A stretch of 64,000 nt of DNA, from assembly GCA_910574935.1 (NCBI GenBank), contig CAJTCU010000005.1:153581-217580 (forward strand). The letters run 5' to 3'. This DNA comes from Oscillospiraceae bacterium. Its GTDB lineage: Bacteria > Bacillota > Clostridia > Oscillospirales > Acutalibacteraceae. Positions 33,134 through 42,945 of this stretch are shown here, piece after piece. The translations under genes and the position numbers were made by a program. Positions within the stretch are counted from its first letter, which is position 1, and every line of letters starts with the position of its first letter. Under the pieces are notes generated by a model, which did no database searches, was not told the origin of the DNA, and saw only the letters and a program-made list of their open reading frames with translations.

Positions 33134-34523
33134 ATGAAACACAAGCATTTCAACCGCCTGCTGTCCATGCTGCTGGTGGTGGCTACGCTGTTTGGCCTGA
33201 TGGCCGTCCCCGCCAGCGCCGCCTCGCTGGGCGACAGCGGCACCGTTACCATCCAACAGGCCGGATACGGCAACTATCTGTCCAAGAAGAACGGCGGCAC
33301 CATCGGCGGCGGCTACTGGAAGTACACCAGCAGACAGCACAACACCAATCTCAACTCTAACGGATCGGAATACTACGGCACATTCAAGGTCTGTCTCCCC
33401 GTGGACAATGTGCCCACCGAGGGCAGCTTCACCATCAAGGCCACGGGCGGCGTGGCGCAGTACAACTTGTTCCTGGCCTATAACCCCGCCGCGTCGGAAC
33501 AGTCCTATATCATCTCCGACCCCGGCTATACCACACTGGAAGCTCAAATCCCCTTTAAGTGGAGCGGTACGGAGGAAACCGACACTGCCAGCCTGCAAGT
33601 TATCAAGGCCGGGGCGGGCGGCGCTCCCCTGGAGGGGGCCGAGTTTACCCTGACCGGCAGCGGCGGCACCACCGTCACCGGCACCACCGACCGCAGCGGC
33701 CAGATCGTGTGGCGTGACCTGCCCGCCGACGAAAAATTCACCCTGACGGAAACCGCCGCCCCCGCTGGGTATGTGCTGGATAAGACCCCTCACGGCATCC
33801 ACATTGACCCGTATGACCCCGCCACCGAGGACGACCCCGTGCTGACCGTCACCAACTGGGCGCGGCCTCCTCTGCGTATTTTGAAGTACGACCTGAAAAG
33901 CAATTCCCCCATGCCTGACGTGACCTTTGAGGTCTGGCATGACGGCGACCTGTTCGGGGAGTACACCACCAACGCCAGCGGCGAGATTTTCCTCTATGAC
34001 CTCGACCCCGGCACCTACCTTGTGAAAGAGGTAGCCACCGATGATGCCCATGTGGTGAACAGCACCCCCCAGCAGATCGAATTGAAGGCCGGTGAAACGC
34101 AGACGCGGGAGCTGGTCTTTTTCAATTCCCTGAAACCGGGCATCCATCTGGTGAAGGTGGACAGCGTAACCATGAAATCCCTGCCCAATGTCCGTTTTGA
34201 GTTCAAGCTGGTGGGCGGCTCCTACCGTCAGGAGTTCACCACCGACATTAACGGCGAGATCGACCTCTCCAAGCTGACCCCCGGCGCATACGAAGTGCGG
34301 GAGCTGGAGGCCCCGGACGGCTACCTGATTGATGATGCTGTTCGTGTCGTTCAAGTCAACCCGGACGAGAACGCCAACTTTGTGTTTACCAACACGCCCA
34401 AGCCCTCCCTGCGGCTTATCAAGACCAGTTCGGACGGCACCCGGCTGGGCGGCGTCCATTTCCGTATCGCCCGGATTGAGGACGGCACCCACTATCTTGA
34501 CCGTATCACCGATGACAACGGAG
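33134..34523 (+). CDS. SpaA/Cna-B repeat surface adhesin, first exon
   Basis: 463 residues before the group II intron. A signal peptide (LLSMLLVVATLFGLMAVPASA) is followed by an N-terminal domain with conserved Cys (TFKVCLPVDN). At least four Cna-B/SpaA isopeptide-type units then follow, each starting with a LxVxKxD-like strand: LQVIKAGAGGAPLEGAEF, LRILKYDLKSNSPMPDVTF, IHLVKVDSVTMKSLPNVRF and LRLIKTSSDGTRLGGVHF. Each ends in E (TLTETAAPAGY, LVKEV, VRELEAPDGY). The coding frame continues without loss at 37250 after the intron is removed. Function: surface attachment or mating-pair contact. Confidence 0.88.
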
Positions 34524-37249
34524 GTGCGACACGTTCCTAACTGAAAAGGTTAGGCGTGGAGCCAAGAAAGAGAAGATTGAAAGGAGCTTCATAAGATGGT
34601 CTCATAGAACTAATCGTCCGACAGGTGGAATGAAGGGGTAACGCCCGGAAACGCCTGCTCTGATACTCCGAATGGCATGGATGCTTTCAGGGGCAGAAGT
34701 GTTATGAGCTCGGTGAAGTCGGCTGAGAGCGCGCCCTAAGGCCGCGGCAACGCGGTACAGGAACAGCGAACCAGAGGTGGTCGAGTGCGTGATAGGCCGG
34801 GAGTCCAAGAGTTGACCGGAGGTCAACTCTCAGTATCTATGGTTAGAATCCATTATGTTACAGCATGGTGGAGGCGTATTCTCGATTGTACGGGTCTAAA
34901 TCCGGAATTGGTCGAAAGGCCAATCTCACCTGAGAGTGAGGTCTGTGGGGATGAGTAAAACTCGCCCGTTATGAAAGTCCCTGCACCGTTACAGGCGGTG
35001 GCAAGCAGACAGGCTTATAGAGAAGACCTAAGGGTACTGGATAGTAAAACTATTACGGATAGGATGATTGGAACGTGGTAAGCCAGCAACGCGGAGGGCC
35101 TGAACCCGATGAAACGGCGGCAGGGAAAGTCATTGATATAACCTGCCCTTGTGCTGGTGAATGTGGTGGCATAGTACCGATGAAGTGGGGATAAAAGACC
35201 CATGGAGGGATAGCCACTAGTCAGATATTACAGTAAATCGATGTTACAGTTCTGATGATGAAATATCATTCTGCATAAGGTTCGAGTATGACTAAGAGAG
35301 GCAAAAACTTCAAGAGATTGGAGTGTGCCGACTTATGGCAGCCAATAAGCCAAAGAAAAGACAGTTATTAAGAAACAACGAGTATTATGATACCCAAGCG
35401 ATTTTTGATGATTTGTACAAATGCAGTCAGTGCGAAGACGTTTTCACACACTTGATGGAGCTGATTGTCAGCGAACAAAATATCATGCTGGCATACCGCT
35501 CTATCAAGAAAAATAAGGGCAGTAAGACTAATGGGGTAAATTCGACTACCATTATAGAGGTAGGAGAAAAACAGCCCAAAGAATTGATTGCCTATGTCCG
35601 CCAAAGACTGCAAAACTTCCACCCCCAGTCAGTACGCCGGGTAGAGATTCCCAAGCCTGATGGACGTATGCGCCCATTGGGTATTCCTACCATGGAAGAC
35701 CGCTTAATTCAACAATGTATCAAGCAGGTGCTGGAGCCGATATGCGAGGCCAGGTTCTACAAGCACAGCTACGGTTTCCGGCCCAATCTGAGCGCCCATC
35801 ATGCGGTTGCAAGAGCGATGTTCCTTGCAAATATCTCGAAATATAGATATGTGGTCGATGTGGATATTAAAGGCTTCTTTGATAATGTCGACCACGGCAA
35901 GCTCTTAAAGCAGCTATGGACGCTGGGTGTTCGGGACAAGCGCCTGCTATGCGTTATCTCCAAAATGCTGAAAGCACCCATTCAAGGCGAAGGTATACCA
36001 GAAAAAGGAGTGCCCCATGGCGGTATTCTTAGCCCACTGCTGGCAAATGTGGTGCTTAACGAGTTGGACTGGTGGGTTGCAAGTCAGTGGGAACTCCCCA
36101 AAACACATAAAGAATTTCCAAGTACCCAAGCCCGGTACAATGCCCTAAGACGCGGCAGTAACCTAAAATGCGTCTTCATCGTAAGATACGCCGATGACTT
36201 CAAACTTTTCTGTAAAACAAGGAATGAGGCAGTCCGGTTGTTTGAGGGTACAAAGTTATGGCTGAAAGAGCGGCTAGGGTTGGAAATCAGTCCGGAAAAG
36301 TCAAAAATCGTGAATCTCAAAAAGCAGTATTCTGAATTTTTGGGGTTCACGCTAAAGCTCCGCCCTAAGGGTGGAGGCTGGGTCATAAAATCTCATATGA
36401 CAGACAAGGCAAAGAAAAAGTGCAAGGATAAAATCCGCGGTACGATTGATTTGATGGGTAAAATGCCCAATCAAAGAAGTGTTTTAAAGTTCAACGCTAC
36501 GGTTCTTGGCCTGCACCAATATTACAAAGCCGCAACATACATTTACAAAGACTTTGAACGCATTGCTTTCGATGTCAGAAAGCGACTATTATGCAGAACG
36601 AAAAGCGACCGCAGTAAGAGCGGTTTTCGCGGGCAGGCATTCCAGGAATATTATGGGGATTTCAAAGGAAAGGTAATAAATGTGGCTGGTATCGCGCTGT
36701 TCCCTGTTGCAAGGATAACGACGCAGCCGCCTATGTGCTTTTCTCAAGAAATAAGCAATTATACAGAAATCGGAAGGGCTAAAATTCATGAGCTGCAAAA
36801 GGCAGTGAGTCCATATATCTTGCAGCAGATAATGGAGAATCCCATCCAAGGGCAGAGTGCGGAATTGAACGATAATCGTATCTCTCTGTATGTTTCCCAG
36901 CGTGGGAAGTGTGCGGTTTCTAAAGAGCCGCTAAGGTTGGGAGATATGGAGGTACACCACCAAATTCCTAAAGCCAGTAAAAGGTTGGATAATTATTCTA
37001 ACCTCGCGTTGGTAACAGGGGATGTACATAAGCTCATTCACGCTACTGAATCCAACACCATACAGAAATACCTGGACAAGCTGAAAGACGTGAAACTGAA
37101 CTTTGCCAAGCTGAACAAATTTCGCTCATTGGTTGGCAACTGTAAAATCGAATATAGGTAATGTTTGATGGGGCGCCGTGTGACGGGAAACTGTCGCGCA
37201 CGGTGCTAAGCGGGGGAAAATCTGGAGATTACTTCAAAGGATTACCTAT
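34524..37249 (+). mobile_element. Group II intron with RT/HNH protein inside the adhesin gene
   Basis: It begins with the group II consensus GTGCGAC at 34524 and ends ...TTACCTAT at 37249. Domain V is recognisable near 37170-37215 (GGCGCCGTGTGACGGGAAACTG ... CACGGTGCTAAGCGGGGG), and a bulged domain VI follows (GGAGATTACTTCAAAGG). The ribozyme domains I-III lie at 34524-35334 with the ORF in domain IV. Joining 34523 to 37250 restores the adhesin frame (DDNGAQKIRITGLTPG). Thus the intron appears complete and splicing-competent by sequence. Inserted in the sense direction. Confidence 0.88.
35335..37161 (+). CDS. Group II intron-encoded reverse transcriptase/maturase with HNH endonuclease
   Basis: 608 residues. 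RT domain: KTNGVNSTTI (RT0/1), GRMRPLGIPTMEDRLIQQ, YGFRPNLSAHHAV and catalytic YADD near 284 (IVRYADDFKLF). The maturase X domain follows (LKFNATVLGLHQYYKAATY). The C-terminal HNH endonuclease has CAVSKEPLRLGDMEVHHQIPKAS ... HKLIHA. It promotes splicing and retrohoming of its intron. No stop or frameshift is seen. Start ATG 35335 is preferred over GTG 35323 because of GGAG spacing. Confidence 0.95.
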   Translation: MAANKPKKRQLLRNNEYYDTQAIFDDLYKCSQCEDVFTHLMELIVSEQNIMLAYRSIKKNKGSKTNGVNSTTIIEVGEKQPKELIAYVRQRLQNFHPQSVRRVEIPKPDGRMRPLGIPTMEDRLIQQCIKQVLEPICEARFYKHSYGFRPNLSAHHAVARAMFLANISKYRYVVDVDIKGFFDNVDHGKLLKQLWTLGVRDKRLLCVISKMLKAPIQGEGIPEKGVPHGGILSPLLANVVLNELDWWVASQWELPKTHKEFPSTQARYNALRRGSNLKCVFIVRYADDFKLFCKTRNEAVRLFEGTKLWLKERLGLEISPEKSKIVNLKKQYSEFLGFTLKLRPKGGGWVIKSHMTDKAKKKCKDKIRGTIDLMGKMPNQRSVLKFNATVLGLHQYYKAATYIYKDFERIAFDVRKRLLCRTKSDRSKSGFRGQAFQEYYGDFKGKVINVAGIALFPVARITTQPPMCFSQEISNYTEIGRAKIHELQKAVSPYILQQIMENPIQGQSAELNDNRISLYVSQRGKCAVSKEPLRLGDMEVHHQIPKASKRLDNYSNLALVTGDVHKLIHATESNTIQKYLDKLKDVKLNFAKLNKFRSLVGNCKIEYR

Positions 37250-37619
37250 CGCAAAAAATCCGCATCACCGGCCTGACCCCCGGCAAGAGTGTGGTAGTGA
37301 CGGAAACCCGCGCCCCCGCTGGCTTTATTCTGGACACGCAGAGCCAGACCGTCCAGATCAAAGAGGGCCGCACCGTCAGCCTGACCTTTAAGAACCAGCC
37401 TCGCGGGGCCATCATTATCCAGAAGCGGGACAGCGCCACCGGCCAGCCCCTCCCCGGCGCGGAGTTCCGCGTGACCACCGCCGCAGGCTGTGAGGTAGGG
37501 CTGGACGGCGTGATCGGCACATCCACGCTGACGCAGAACGGCATTTTTATCACCGACGCACAGGGGGAAATCAAGATCACCAAATCAACGCTGATGACAG
37601 AATATCAAAACTGTAGGCG
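37250..37619 (+). pseudogene. SpaA/Cna-B adhesin, second exon, C-terminus lost
   Basis: In frame with the first exon it reads IRITGLTPGKSVVVTETRAPAGF, QTVQIKEGRTVSLTFKNQP and a fifth Cna-B unit (IIIQKRDSATGQPLPGAEFRVTTAAG). Homology to Cna-B units ends near 37585 (DAQGEIKITK); the last twelve residues (STLMTEYQNCRR) look foreign, and the second intron starts at about 37620. The remaining units, sorting signal and membrane anchor are missing, so the adhesin cannot be sorted to the wall normally. Confidence 0.75.
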
Positions 37620-38607
37620 GTGTGCGAGATAATCCTTCACTATGCGAGGCGGCTGTATCCGCCCACGTATAAAGCGTGATGAAGTCGTAACTTGACTGTC
37701 CTAAGTCCTTACGGATATGGAATATATAGTGCGGTCTTCCGAAGACTATGGCTACACGCAGAACAAGCTATGCAGCATCGTAAGAGTTGACGGGCGTCCG
37801 AAAGGGCGAAAGATTAGGGAAGAATGTATTGCTGGTTTTTCAATGCGTTCCTGTATGGATGAAATGCCATGCAGAATACACAGCAACTGTGATTCAAAGT
37901 GTATTTGTCCCTACGGTGTAAGGTAGCGGCCTAAGGTCTTCAAGCAGTTAAATCTGCACAAGGATAGAGATTTAGGAACGTTTGAGAGCCTGTGTTGGAG
38001 CCATACAGGGCGGTGAAGGCACAGGAGGTCAGCAGTCCCATAGTAGTCTGAGACTGGAATAAGCCAGTTACATGGGCTGAAATGCCCACGGCGAAGGGGA
38101 CTAGTCAGACCAATTTACAAATTTCACAAAACAAAAGAAAATATCAACTCTCTGAAATATGGGTGGCGAACTGCGAGGTGATAGCCTTGTGCATTTGAAC
38201 GTCAGATTTTCAACAGAAGCGGAGATGAAGCAGACCTTAGATTTTCTCTATGCGAAATCGAAAGAGGGAATCGCTTTTACAGGTCTTGTAGAAGCTATGA
38301 TAAATGAAGTGACCATAGTAACCGCAATCCATAACATTAAGTCGAACAAAGGCAGTATGTAATGACTGTTACCGAATGGTCAATAACGGCCCAATACCGC
38401 CGAATATAGACGAAAAGGTATTAAAGAAGATTCAGAAGTACAAAAATATGTGAAATTTGTAAGCACGATATGTACCGTGAGGGCATAGAGTGTTGAACCC
38501 CGATGGAGGCTAGTAAGTTGGTTTGATGGAACGCCGGGTGCGATGAAAGTTGCATGCCCGGTGTGGAGCGGGGGAAAAGGCGGAGATAACTTCAAAACCT
38601 TACCTAT
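37620..38607 (+). mobile_element. Second group II intron, ORF deleted, with hybrid flanks
   Basis: 988 bp. The 5' end GTGTGCGAG (37620) fits GUGYG. Domain V is at about 38528-38575 (GAACGCCGGGTGCGATGAAAG ... GCCCGGTGTGGAGCGGGGG), and domain VI and 3' end read GGAGATAACTTC ... CTTACCTAT (38607), like the first intron. Only a short reverse transcriptase start remains. The upstream flank is the adhesin gene and the downstream flank a helicase gene, so the two halves of the host site do not match. This suggests recombination between introns in different genes. Confidence 0.8.
38225..38362 (+). pseudogene. Reverse transcriptase N-terminal fragment in the second intron
   Basis: 45 residues: MKQTLDFLYAKSKEGIAFTG and LVEAMINEVTIVTAIHNIKSNKGS, the conserved N-terminal RT0 region of group II intron proteins (compare AYRSIKKNKGS in the first intron protein). 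TAA follows at once, and nothing of RT1-7, maturase or endonuclease is left. The downstream 160 bases contain no recognisable RT motifs. Confidence 0.8.
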
Positions 38608-39614
38608 CGCTATTCGCCGCATTTTCTAAAATGCGGAATGTGGGCGGCATCAGCCAGACGGAGGCGCAGAAGTCCAGCGACCTGTATATGAAGTGCCGCT
38701 ATCTGGACGAGCTGACCGGGGGCCGGGGCGTTATTTTTGCCACAGGCACTCCCATCTCCAACACGATGGTGGAGATGTATACCATGCAGAAGTATTTGCA
38801 GTACCATACGCTGGAACGGAACGGTCTGCTCAATTTTGACGCATGGGCATCTACCTTTGGAGAAACCGTCACCGCCATCGAGTTGGCCCCGGAGGGCACC
38901 GGCTACCGGGCCAAAACCCGGTTCTCCCGGTTCTACAACCTCCCGGAACTCATGTCCATGTTCAAAGAAGTGGCGGACATCCAGACGGCGGATATGCTCA
39001 ACCTCCCCGTACCCAAGGCCAACTACCACAACATCGTACTGAAACCCTCGGAACAGCAGAAGCAGATGGTGGCGGCGCTGGGGAAACGGGCCGAGCGTGT
39101 CCGCAATAAGATGGTAGACAGCACCGTGGACAATATGCTGCTCATTACCAACGATGGGCGCAAACTGGCCCTTGACCAGCGGCTGCTTAACTCCATGCTC
39201 CCGGACAGCGACACCGGCAAAGTGAGCGCCTGCGCTGAGAACGTCTTTGAAAAGTGGTTCTATACGGCTGACAAGCGTTCCACTCAAATGGTGTTTTGCG
39301 ACCTGTCTACCCCCAAGGGGAACGGCGAGTTTAACGTCTATGACGACCTCCGGGATAAACTGATCGCCAAGGGCATTCCTCCTGAACAAATAGCTTATGT
39401 CCACTCCGCTAATACGGAGGTGCAGAAGAAAGAGTTGTTCGGCAAGGTGCGCTCCGGGCAGGTGCGGGTGTTGATCGGCTCTACGCAGAAGATGGGGGCG
39501 GGCACCAACGTACAGCACAAATTGATTTCGCTTCACCATTTGGATTGTCCGTGGCGACCCTCTGATGTAGGACGGATTTTGCGGACATTCAAAATGAAAA
39601 AGAATGTGAGGTAG
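38608..39614 (+). pseudogene. Fragment of the large ICE SNF2-type DNA helicase/methylase
   Basis: It reads from LFAAFSKMRNVGGISQTEAQK through ATGTPISNTMVEMYTMQKYLQY (helicase motif III region), QTADMLNLPVPKANYHNIVL and LIGSTQKMGAGTNVQHKLI (motif V) to HHLDCPWRPSD. These are parts of the 2,000+ residue helicase/methyltransferase of Clostridial ICEs. Everything N-terminal was lost at the intron junction. At 39560 homology stops before motif VI (QQREGRIIRQG expected), and 15 unrelated residues precede the stop. No start codon or site serves it, so it is not functional. Confidence 0.9.
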
Positions 39615-39620
39615 CAGACA

Positions 39621-39995
39621 ATGGCAAAGACGATTTTTGAGGAATTGGGTGGCAAATGCGCGCGGCAAGGAGATTACTTAATCCCGTGTTTGACTGTACC
39701 CACCGAAGAAGAACAGCCGATAGGCACTTGGGGGCAGCGGCATTTGGATTATCTGAAGCAGTACCGTAAGGTTACATACATCAATCTTCTCACAAGCGGC
39801 AGGCTCATCACCTACCTTGCCGATATTGACAGGCAGGCGCAGGAACGCTTTGAAAGGCTCATAGAGGGCATGAAACAGTCACAGGGCATAACGGAACAGC
39901 TAAAGGAAGAAAATGCCTTAGAATGGACAGGGCGGCTCAACAACATAAGGGCGTGTGCGAGGGAGATTGTGAACGAGGAAATTGTAAATGTATAG
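39621..39995 (+). CDS. tnpV: Transposon-encoded protein TnpV
   Basis: 124 residues: MAKTIFEELGGKCARQGDYLIP, EEEQPIGTWGQRHLDYLKQYRKVTY, LLTSGRLITYLADIDRQAQERFERLIEGMKQ, and ALEWTGRLNNIRACAREIV. This is TnpV, first known from Tn4451/Tn4453 and now common in ICEs of Firmicutes; its role is unclear. It marks the edge of a separately acquired block that truncated the helicase. No TnpX recombinase is present near it. Confidence 0.9.
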   Translation: MAKTIFEELGGKCARQGDYLIPCLTVPTEEEQPIGTWGQRHLDYLKQYRKVTYINLLTSGRLITYLADIDRQAQERFERLIEGMKQSQGITEQLKEENALEWTGRLNNIRACAREIVNEEIVNV

Positions 39996-40283
39996 TAAAC
40001 TGGTGGCAGGGTGTAAAAGCCCTGTCGCTTTTCTTGTCGGGAGACTATTATTAAATTTGCTTAGTTGATAGAGTTTGTTTGAAGATTTATAATTAATACA
40101 TAGGTAGCTTGTAACTTTGGGGGGGAAGGGCAAGTTCTGGACATATGCTTGAAATTATCAGATTACAACAGGCTATACTTTTGGTAGAATCCTATAAAAA
40201 GCATTTTTTATACTTCTCTACCGTTGGTAGGTGTTCATTTTATGCTGAATTTGTATAATAAATTGTTGGAAGGAGGATTTGTA

Positions 40284-41363
40284 ATGAATCAAATAAAGAT
40301 AGGTGCATTCATTTCTGATTGCCGTAAGGCAAAAGGATGGACACAAAATCAACTGGGGGAAAAATTGGGAATTACAGATAAAGCCGTATCAAAATGGGAA
40401 ACAGGTAGGTCTATGCCAGACTTATCTTTGTTTATGCCTTTATGCAATCTTTTGGAGATTACATTAAATGAATTATTAGCAGGAGAACATATTTCAGAAG
40501 AAAATCTGAAAGAAAAAACAGAGGAGATACTTTTGGAAGTCATCACAAATTGGCTAGGGAATGACAAATGGGAATTAAGAGAGGACGGCATTGAAGCTAA
40601 GAATGCATTAGAAGTGCGGGATGTTTCAAAAATTTATAACACAGAAAATGCATCGACTTTAGCCGTAGATAGTGTCAGCTTTCAAATTCCGTATGGGAGT
40701 TTTGTAGGTATTATGGGAGCATCTGGTTCTGGAAAAACAACTCTGCTAAATCTAATTGCAACGATAGATACTCCGACAAATGGAACGATAGAAATTAATG
40801 GACAGGATATTGTAGATTTATCTGAAATAGGTAAAGCAAAGTTTCGGAGGGAACATTTGGGGTTTGTTTTTCAAGAATATAATTTACTTGAAACATTGAC
40901 AATTTATGAAAATATCGCTTTAGCTTTGACAGTAAAGGAAATCCCAAAGAATAAGATTAAACAAATTGTCCTTAATTTATCGGAAAGACTTGATATATCC
41001 GCTATATTGAATAAATTTCCTTATGAGGTATCGGGTGGTCAAAGACAACGATGTGCCTGTGCAAGGGCAGTTTCAGTAAATCCAGACATAATACTTGCAG
41101 ATGAGCCAACAGGAGCTTTAGATTCCAATGCTGCCAAACAACTCCTGGATACTTTTACTATGCTCCGTAATGATTATGGGGCAACAATTTTAATGGTTAC
41201 ACATGATGTCCTGTCAGCCAGTTACTGCGACCAAATATTGTTTATGAAAGATGGAAAGATAAAAACAGTGCTGAATCGGAAGCAAGAAAGCAAGCAAGCT
41301 TTTTTCACAAGTATTTTAGAAAAAATGGCATGGATTGCGGGGGATGAAAATAATGTACTTTAA
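40284..41363 (+). CDS. Fused HTH regulator-ABC transporter ATPase (BceA-like)
   Basis: 359 residues. Residues 5-65 form an XRE helix-turn-helix (IGAFISDCRKAKGWTQNQLGEKLGITDKAVSKWETGRSMPD). After a linker comes an ABC ATPase with Walker A GASGSGKTT, Q-loop FQEYNLLE, signature VSGGQRQRCACARA and Walker [13 protein letters not shown]. The ATPase is of the lipoprotein/bacitracin-type export group and pairs with the FtsX-like permease that follows with overlap. Base composition drops sharply to AT-rich here relative to flanks, showing a separate origin. GGAAGGAGG fixes the start. The regulator may control its own transporter. Confidence 0.92.
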   Translation: MNQIKIGAFISDCRKAKGWTQNQLGEKLGITDKAVSKWETGRSMPDLSLFMPLCNLLEITLNELLAGEHISEENLKEKTEEILLEVITNWLGNDKWELREDGIEAKNALEVRDVSKIYNTENASTLAVDSVSFQIPYGSFVGIMGASGSGKTTLLNLIATIDTPTNGTIEINGQDIVDLSEIGKAKFRREHLGFVFQEYNLLETLTIYENIALALTVKEIPKNKIKQIVLNLSERLDISAILNKFPYEVSGGQRQRCACARAVSVNPDIILADEPTGALDSNAAKQLLDTFTMLRNDYGATILMVTHDVLSASYCDQILFMKDGKIKTVLNRKQESKQAFFTSILEKMAWIAGDENNVL

Positions 41364-42687
41364 ACTATCAATTCGTAATGCAAAGCGTTCTATCGTAAAT
41401 TATCTTTTATATATTACGACAATGACAATTTTATTATCAATTATGGAAGTATCCAACTGTATTGCCATTGTAGGGAAACAAGTTGGTTTCCAAACAATTT
41501 CTTTACCGATTTTAATAACTTTACTTTTGGTAATATTGGTCGGATACATTGATTCCTTCATGTTGAAACAACGAGCAAAAGAGTTTGCCAACTACTTACT
41601 GTTGGGAATGGAAAAAAGAAAATTGTCTTTTATGTTTCTGTGTGAATTTCTAATAATAGGGATTGCTTGCTTTATAGCAGGGGTGTTGATTGGATTTGGT
41701 ATATATGCCGCACTTTGTATTGCAGTGTTGCATAAAGAAAATGAAATGAATATATCACTTTTTGGATGGAGTATATTACAGACATTTTTCTATTTTTGTT
41801 TGGTTGAATGTCTTGGCGCATTTCGTAAAAAGAATATTATTGATAAATTGCAAATAAGGGAATTGATTTGCGAAAAAGACCGTAATCAAAAAGTCAGTAA
41901 CAGTAATACCTATAAGAGATGGGGAATCGTCTTTATTATTGATTTAGTATGCTTAATAGGACTTTTATGTGCGATAGTTTTTTTGCCCAAATATATTGCT
42001 TTCCCAATTTTATCTATTATTGCAATTCCTTTATTGAGTTCTATTTTTATTTTTTACAAATGGTTATTTGGGTATTTATATGCAATAAGGCAGGAACAGC
42101 CCAATTCTCTATATCATAAAAATCGACTTTATATGATTGGGCAAATAACATCGAGTTTAAAAACAAGTGCTATTATTAATATTATTTTGTGCATATGCTT
42201 ATTGTTTTCAGCGATGTCTTTCTCTTGCGGGGTAATTATGCTTCAACCGAGTATTCATTTATTTGATACGGATAGTCAACAATGGATGGGAGTTTTGCAA
42301 ATAAGCCTTTGTCTTATTTTTATTGTTATATATTTTTCAGTTTTGTCTTTGCAGCAGATTGTAGAATTAAAACGGGAATCAATAGGCATTAAGGTATTGT
42401 TTTATATCGGGAAAAGCAATAAACAAATAAAGGAATTAGTAAAAAAACAGATTGCAAGCAAATTGCTTATGCCGATGTTTATGACACTTTTGGTTTTGCT
42501 TTTCAGTATTCCATTGGTAAATCTGAAATTAAATTTGCTATTGCCTATTGTCATGCACAATATTCTTTTGAGGGCTGTTTTCTGTTTTGCAATATGTTTC
42601 CTGCTTTTTTATGTTTGCTATTTTTTTGTGGTGTATACCATAAGTAAACAATATGTGGGAATTGTTAATGATAGAAAACCCTGTTGA
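41353..42687 (+). CDS. FtsX-family ABC permease (BceB-like, short)
   Basis: 444 residues with about eight to ten TM helices: MYFKLSIRNAKRSIVNYLLYITTMTI start, VDSFMLKQRAKEFANYLLLGM-like YIDSFMLKQRAKEFANYLLLGM after TM2 (FtsX signature), and three helices near the C-terminus. Typical BceB is about 650 residues, with a large extracellular domain after TM6; that domain is reduced here. With the upstream ATPase it should form an antibiotic or peptide exporter. It overlaps the ATPase gene by 11 bases. Confidence 0.85.
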   Translation: MYFKLSIRNAKRSIVNYLLYITTMTILLSIMEVSNCIAIVGKQVGFQTISLPILITLLLVILVGYIDSFMLKQRAKEFANYLLLGMEKRKLSFMFLCEFLIIGIACFIAGVLIGFGIYAALCIAVLHKENEMNISLFGWSILQTFFYFCLVECLGAFRKKNIIDKLQIRELICEKDRNQKVSNSNTYKRWGIVFIIDLVCLIGLLCAIVFLPKYIAFPILSIIAIPLLSSIFIFYKWLFGYLYAIRQEQPNSLYHKNRLYMIGQITSSLKTSAIINIILCICLLFSAMSFSCGVIMLQPSIHLFDTDSQQWMGVLQISLCLIFIVIYFSVLSLQQIVELKRESIGIKVLFYIGKSNKQIKELVKKQIASKLLMPMFMTLLVLLFSIPLVNLKLNLLLPIVMHNILLRAVFCFAICFLLFYVCYFFVVYTISKQYVGIVNDRKPC

Positions 42688-42721
42688 AAAAATACAGTTT
42701 TTTATAAAGGAGTTTGAAAAG

Positions 42722-42892
42722 ATGAAAAATAGATGGATTATGTGTCCTTTTTGTAAAGGTAAAACCCGAATAAAAATAAGAGAAGATACAGAATTATATG
42801 AATTTCCGCTTTTTTGTCCAAAATGTAAGCGGGAGCAGATTATTAATGTTCAGCAGTTAAAAGTAACAGTTATCACAGAGCCAGACGCATAG
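42722..42892 (+). CDS. Cysteine-rich KTR protein
   Basis: 56 residues with MCPFCKGKTRIKIREDTELYEFPLFCPKCKRE: two CxxC pairs with the KTR motif. It is the family found in Tn916-like ICEs, with unknown function and probably zinc-binding. The start at 42722 is fixed by AAAGGAG; a longer frame to 42653 overlaps the permease. It is followed by a terminator. Confidence 0.88.
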   Translation: MKNRWIMCPFCKGKTRIKIREDTELYEFPLFCPKCKREQIINVQQLKVTVITEPDA

Positions 42893-42896
42893 ACGC

Positions 42897-42945
42897 AGAG
42901 CCGATGAACTTGTGCAATAAAATCACAGTTCGTTGGCTCTATTTT
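42897..42945 (+). terminator. Terminator after the KTR gene
   Basis: AGAGCC.A.GAACTTGTG pairs with CACAGTTC.T.GGCTCT (42897-42940), then ATTTTATTT. Confidence 0.85.

Noticed and set aside
32864-34492. Long minus frame of 542 residues opposite the adhesin
   Set aside because: Shadow of Cna-B coding sequence; no signal peptide, no ribosome binding site.
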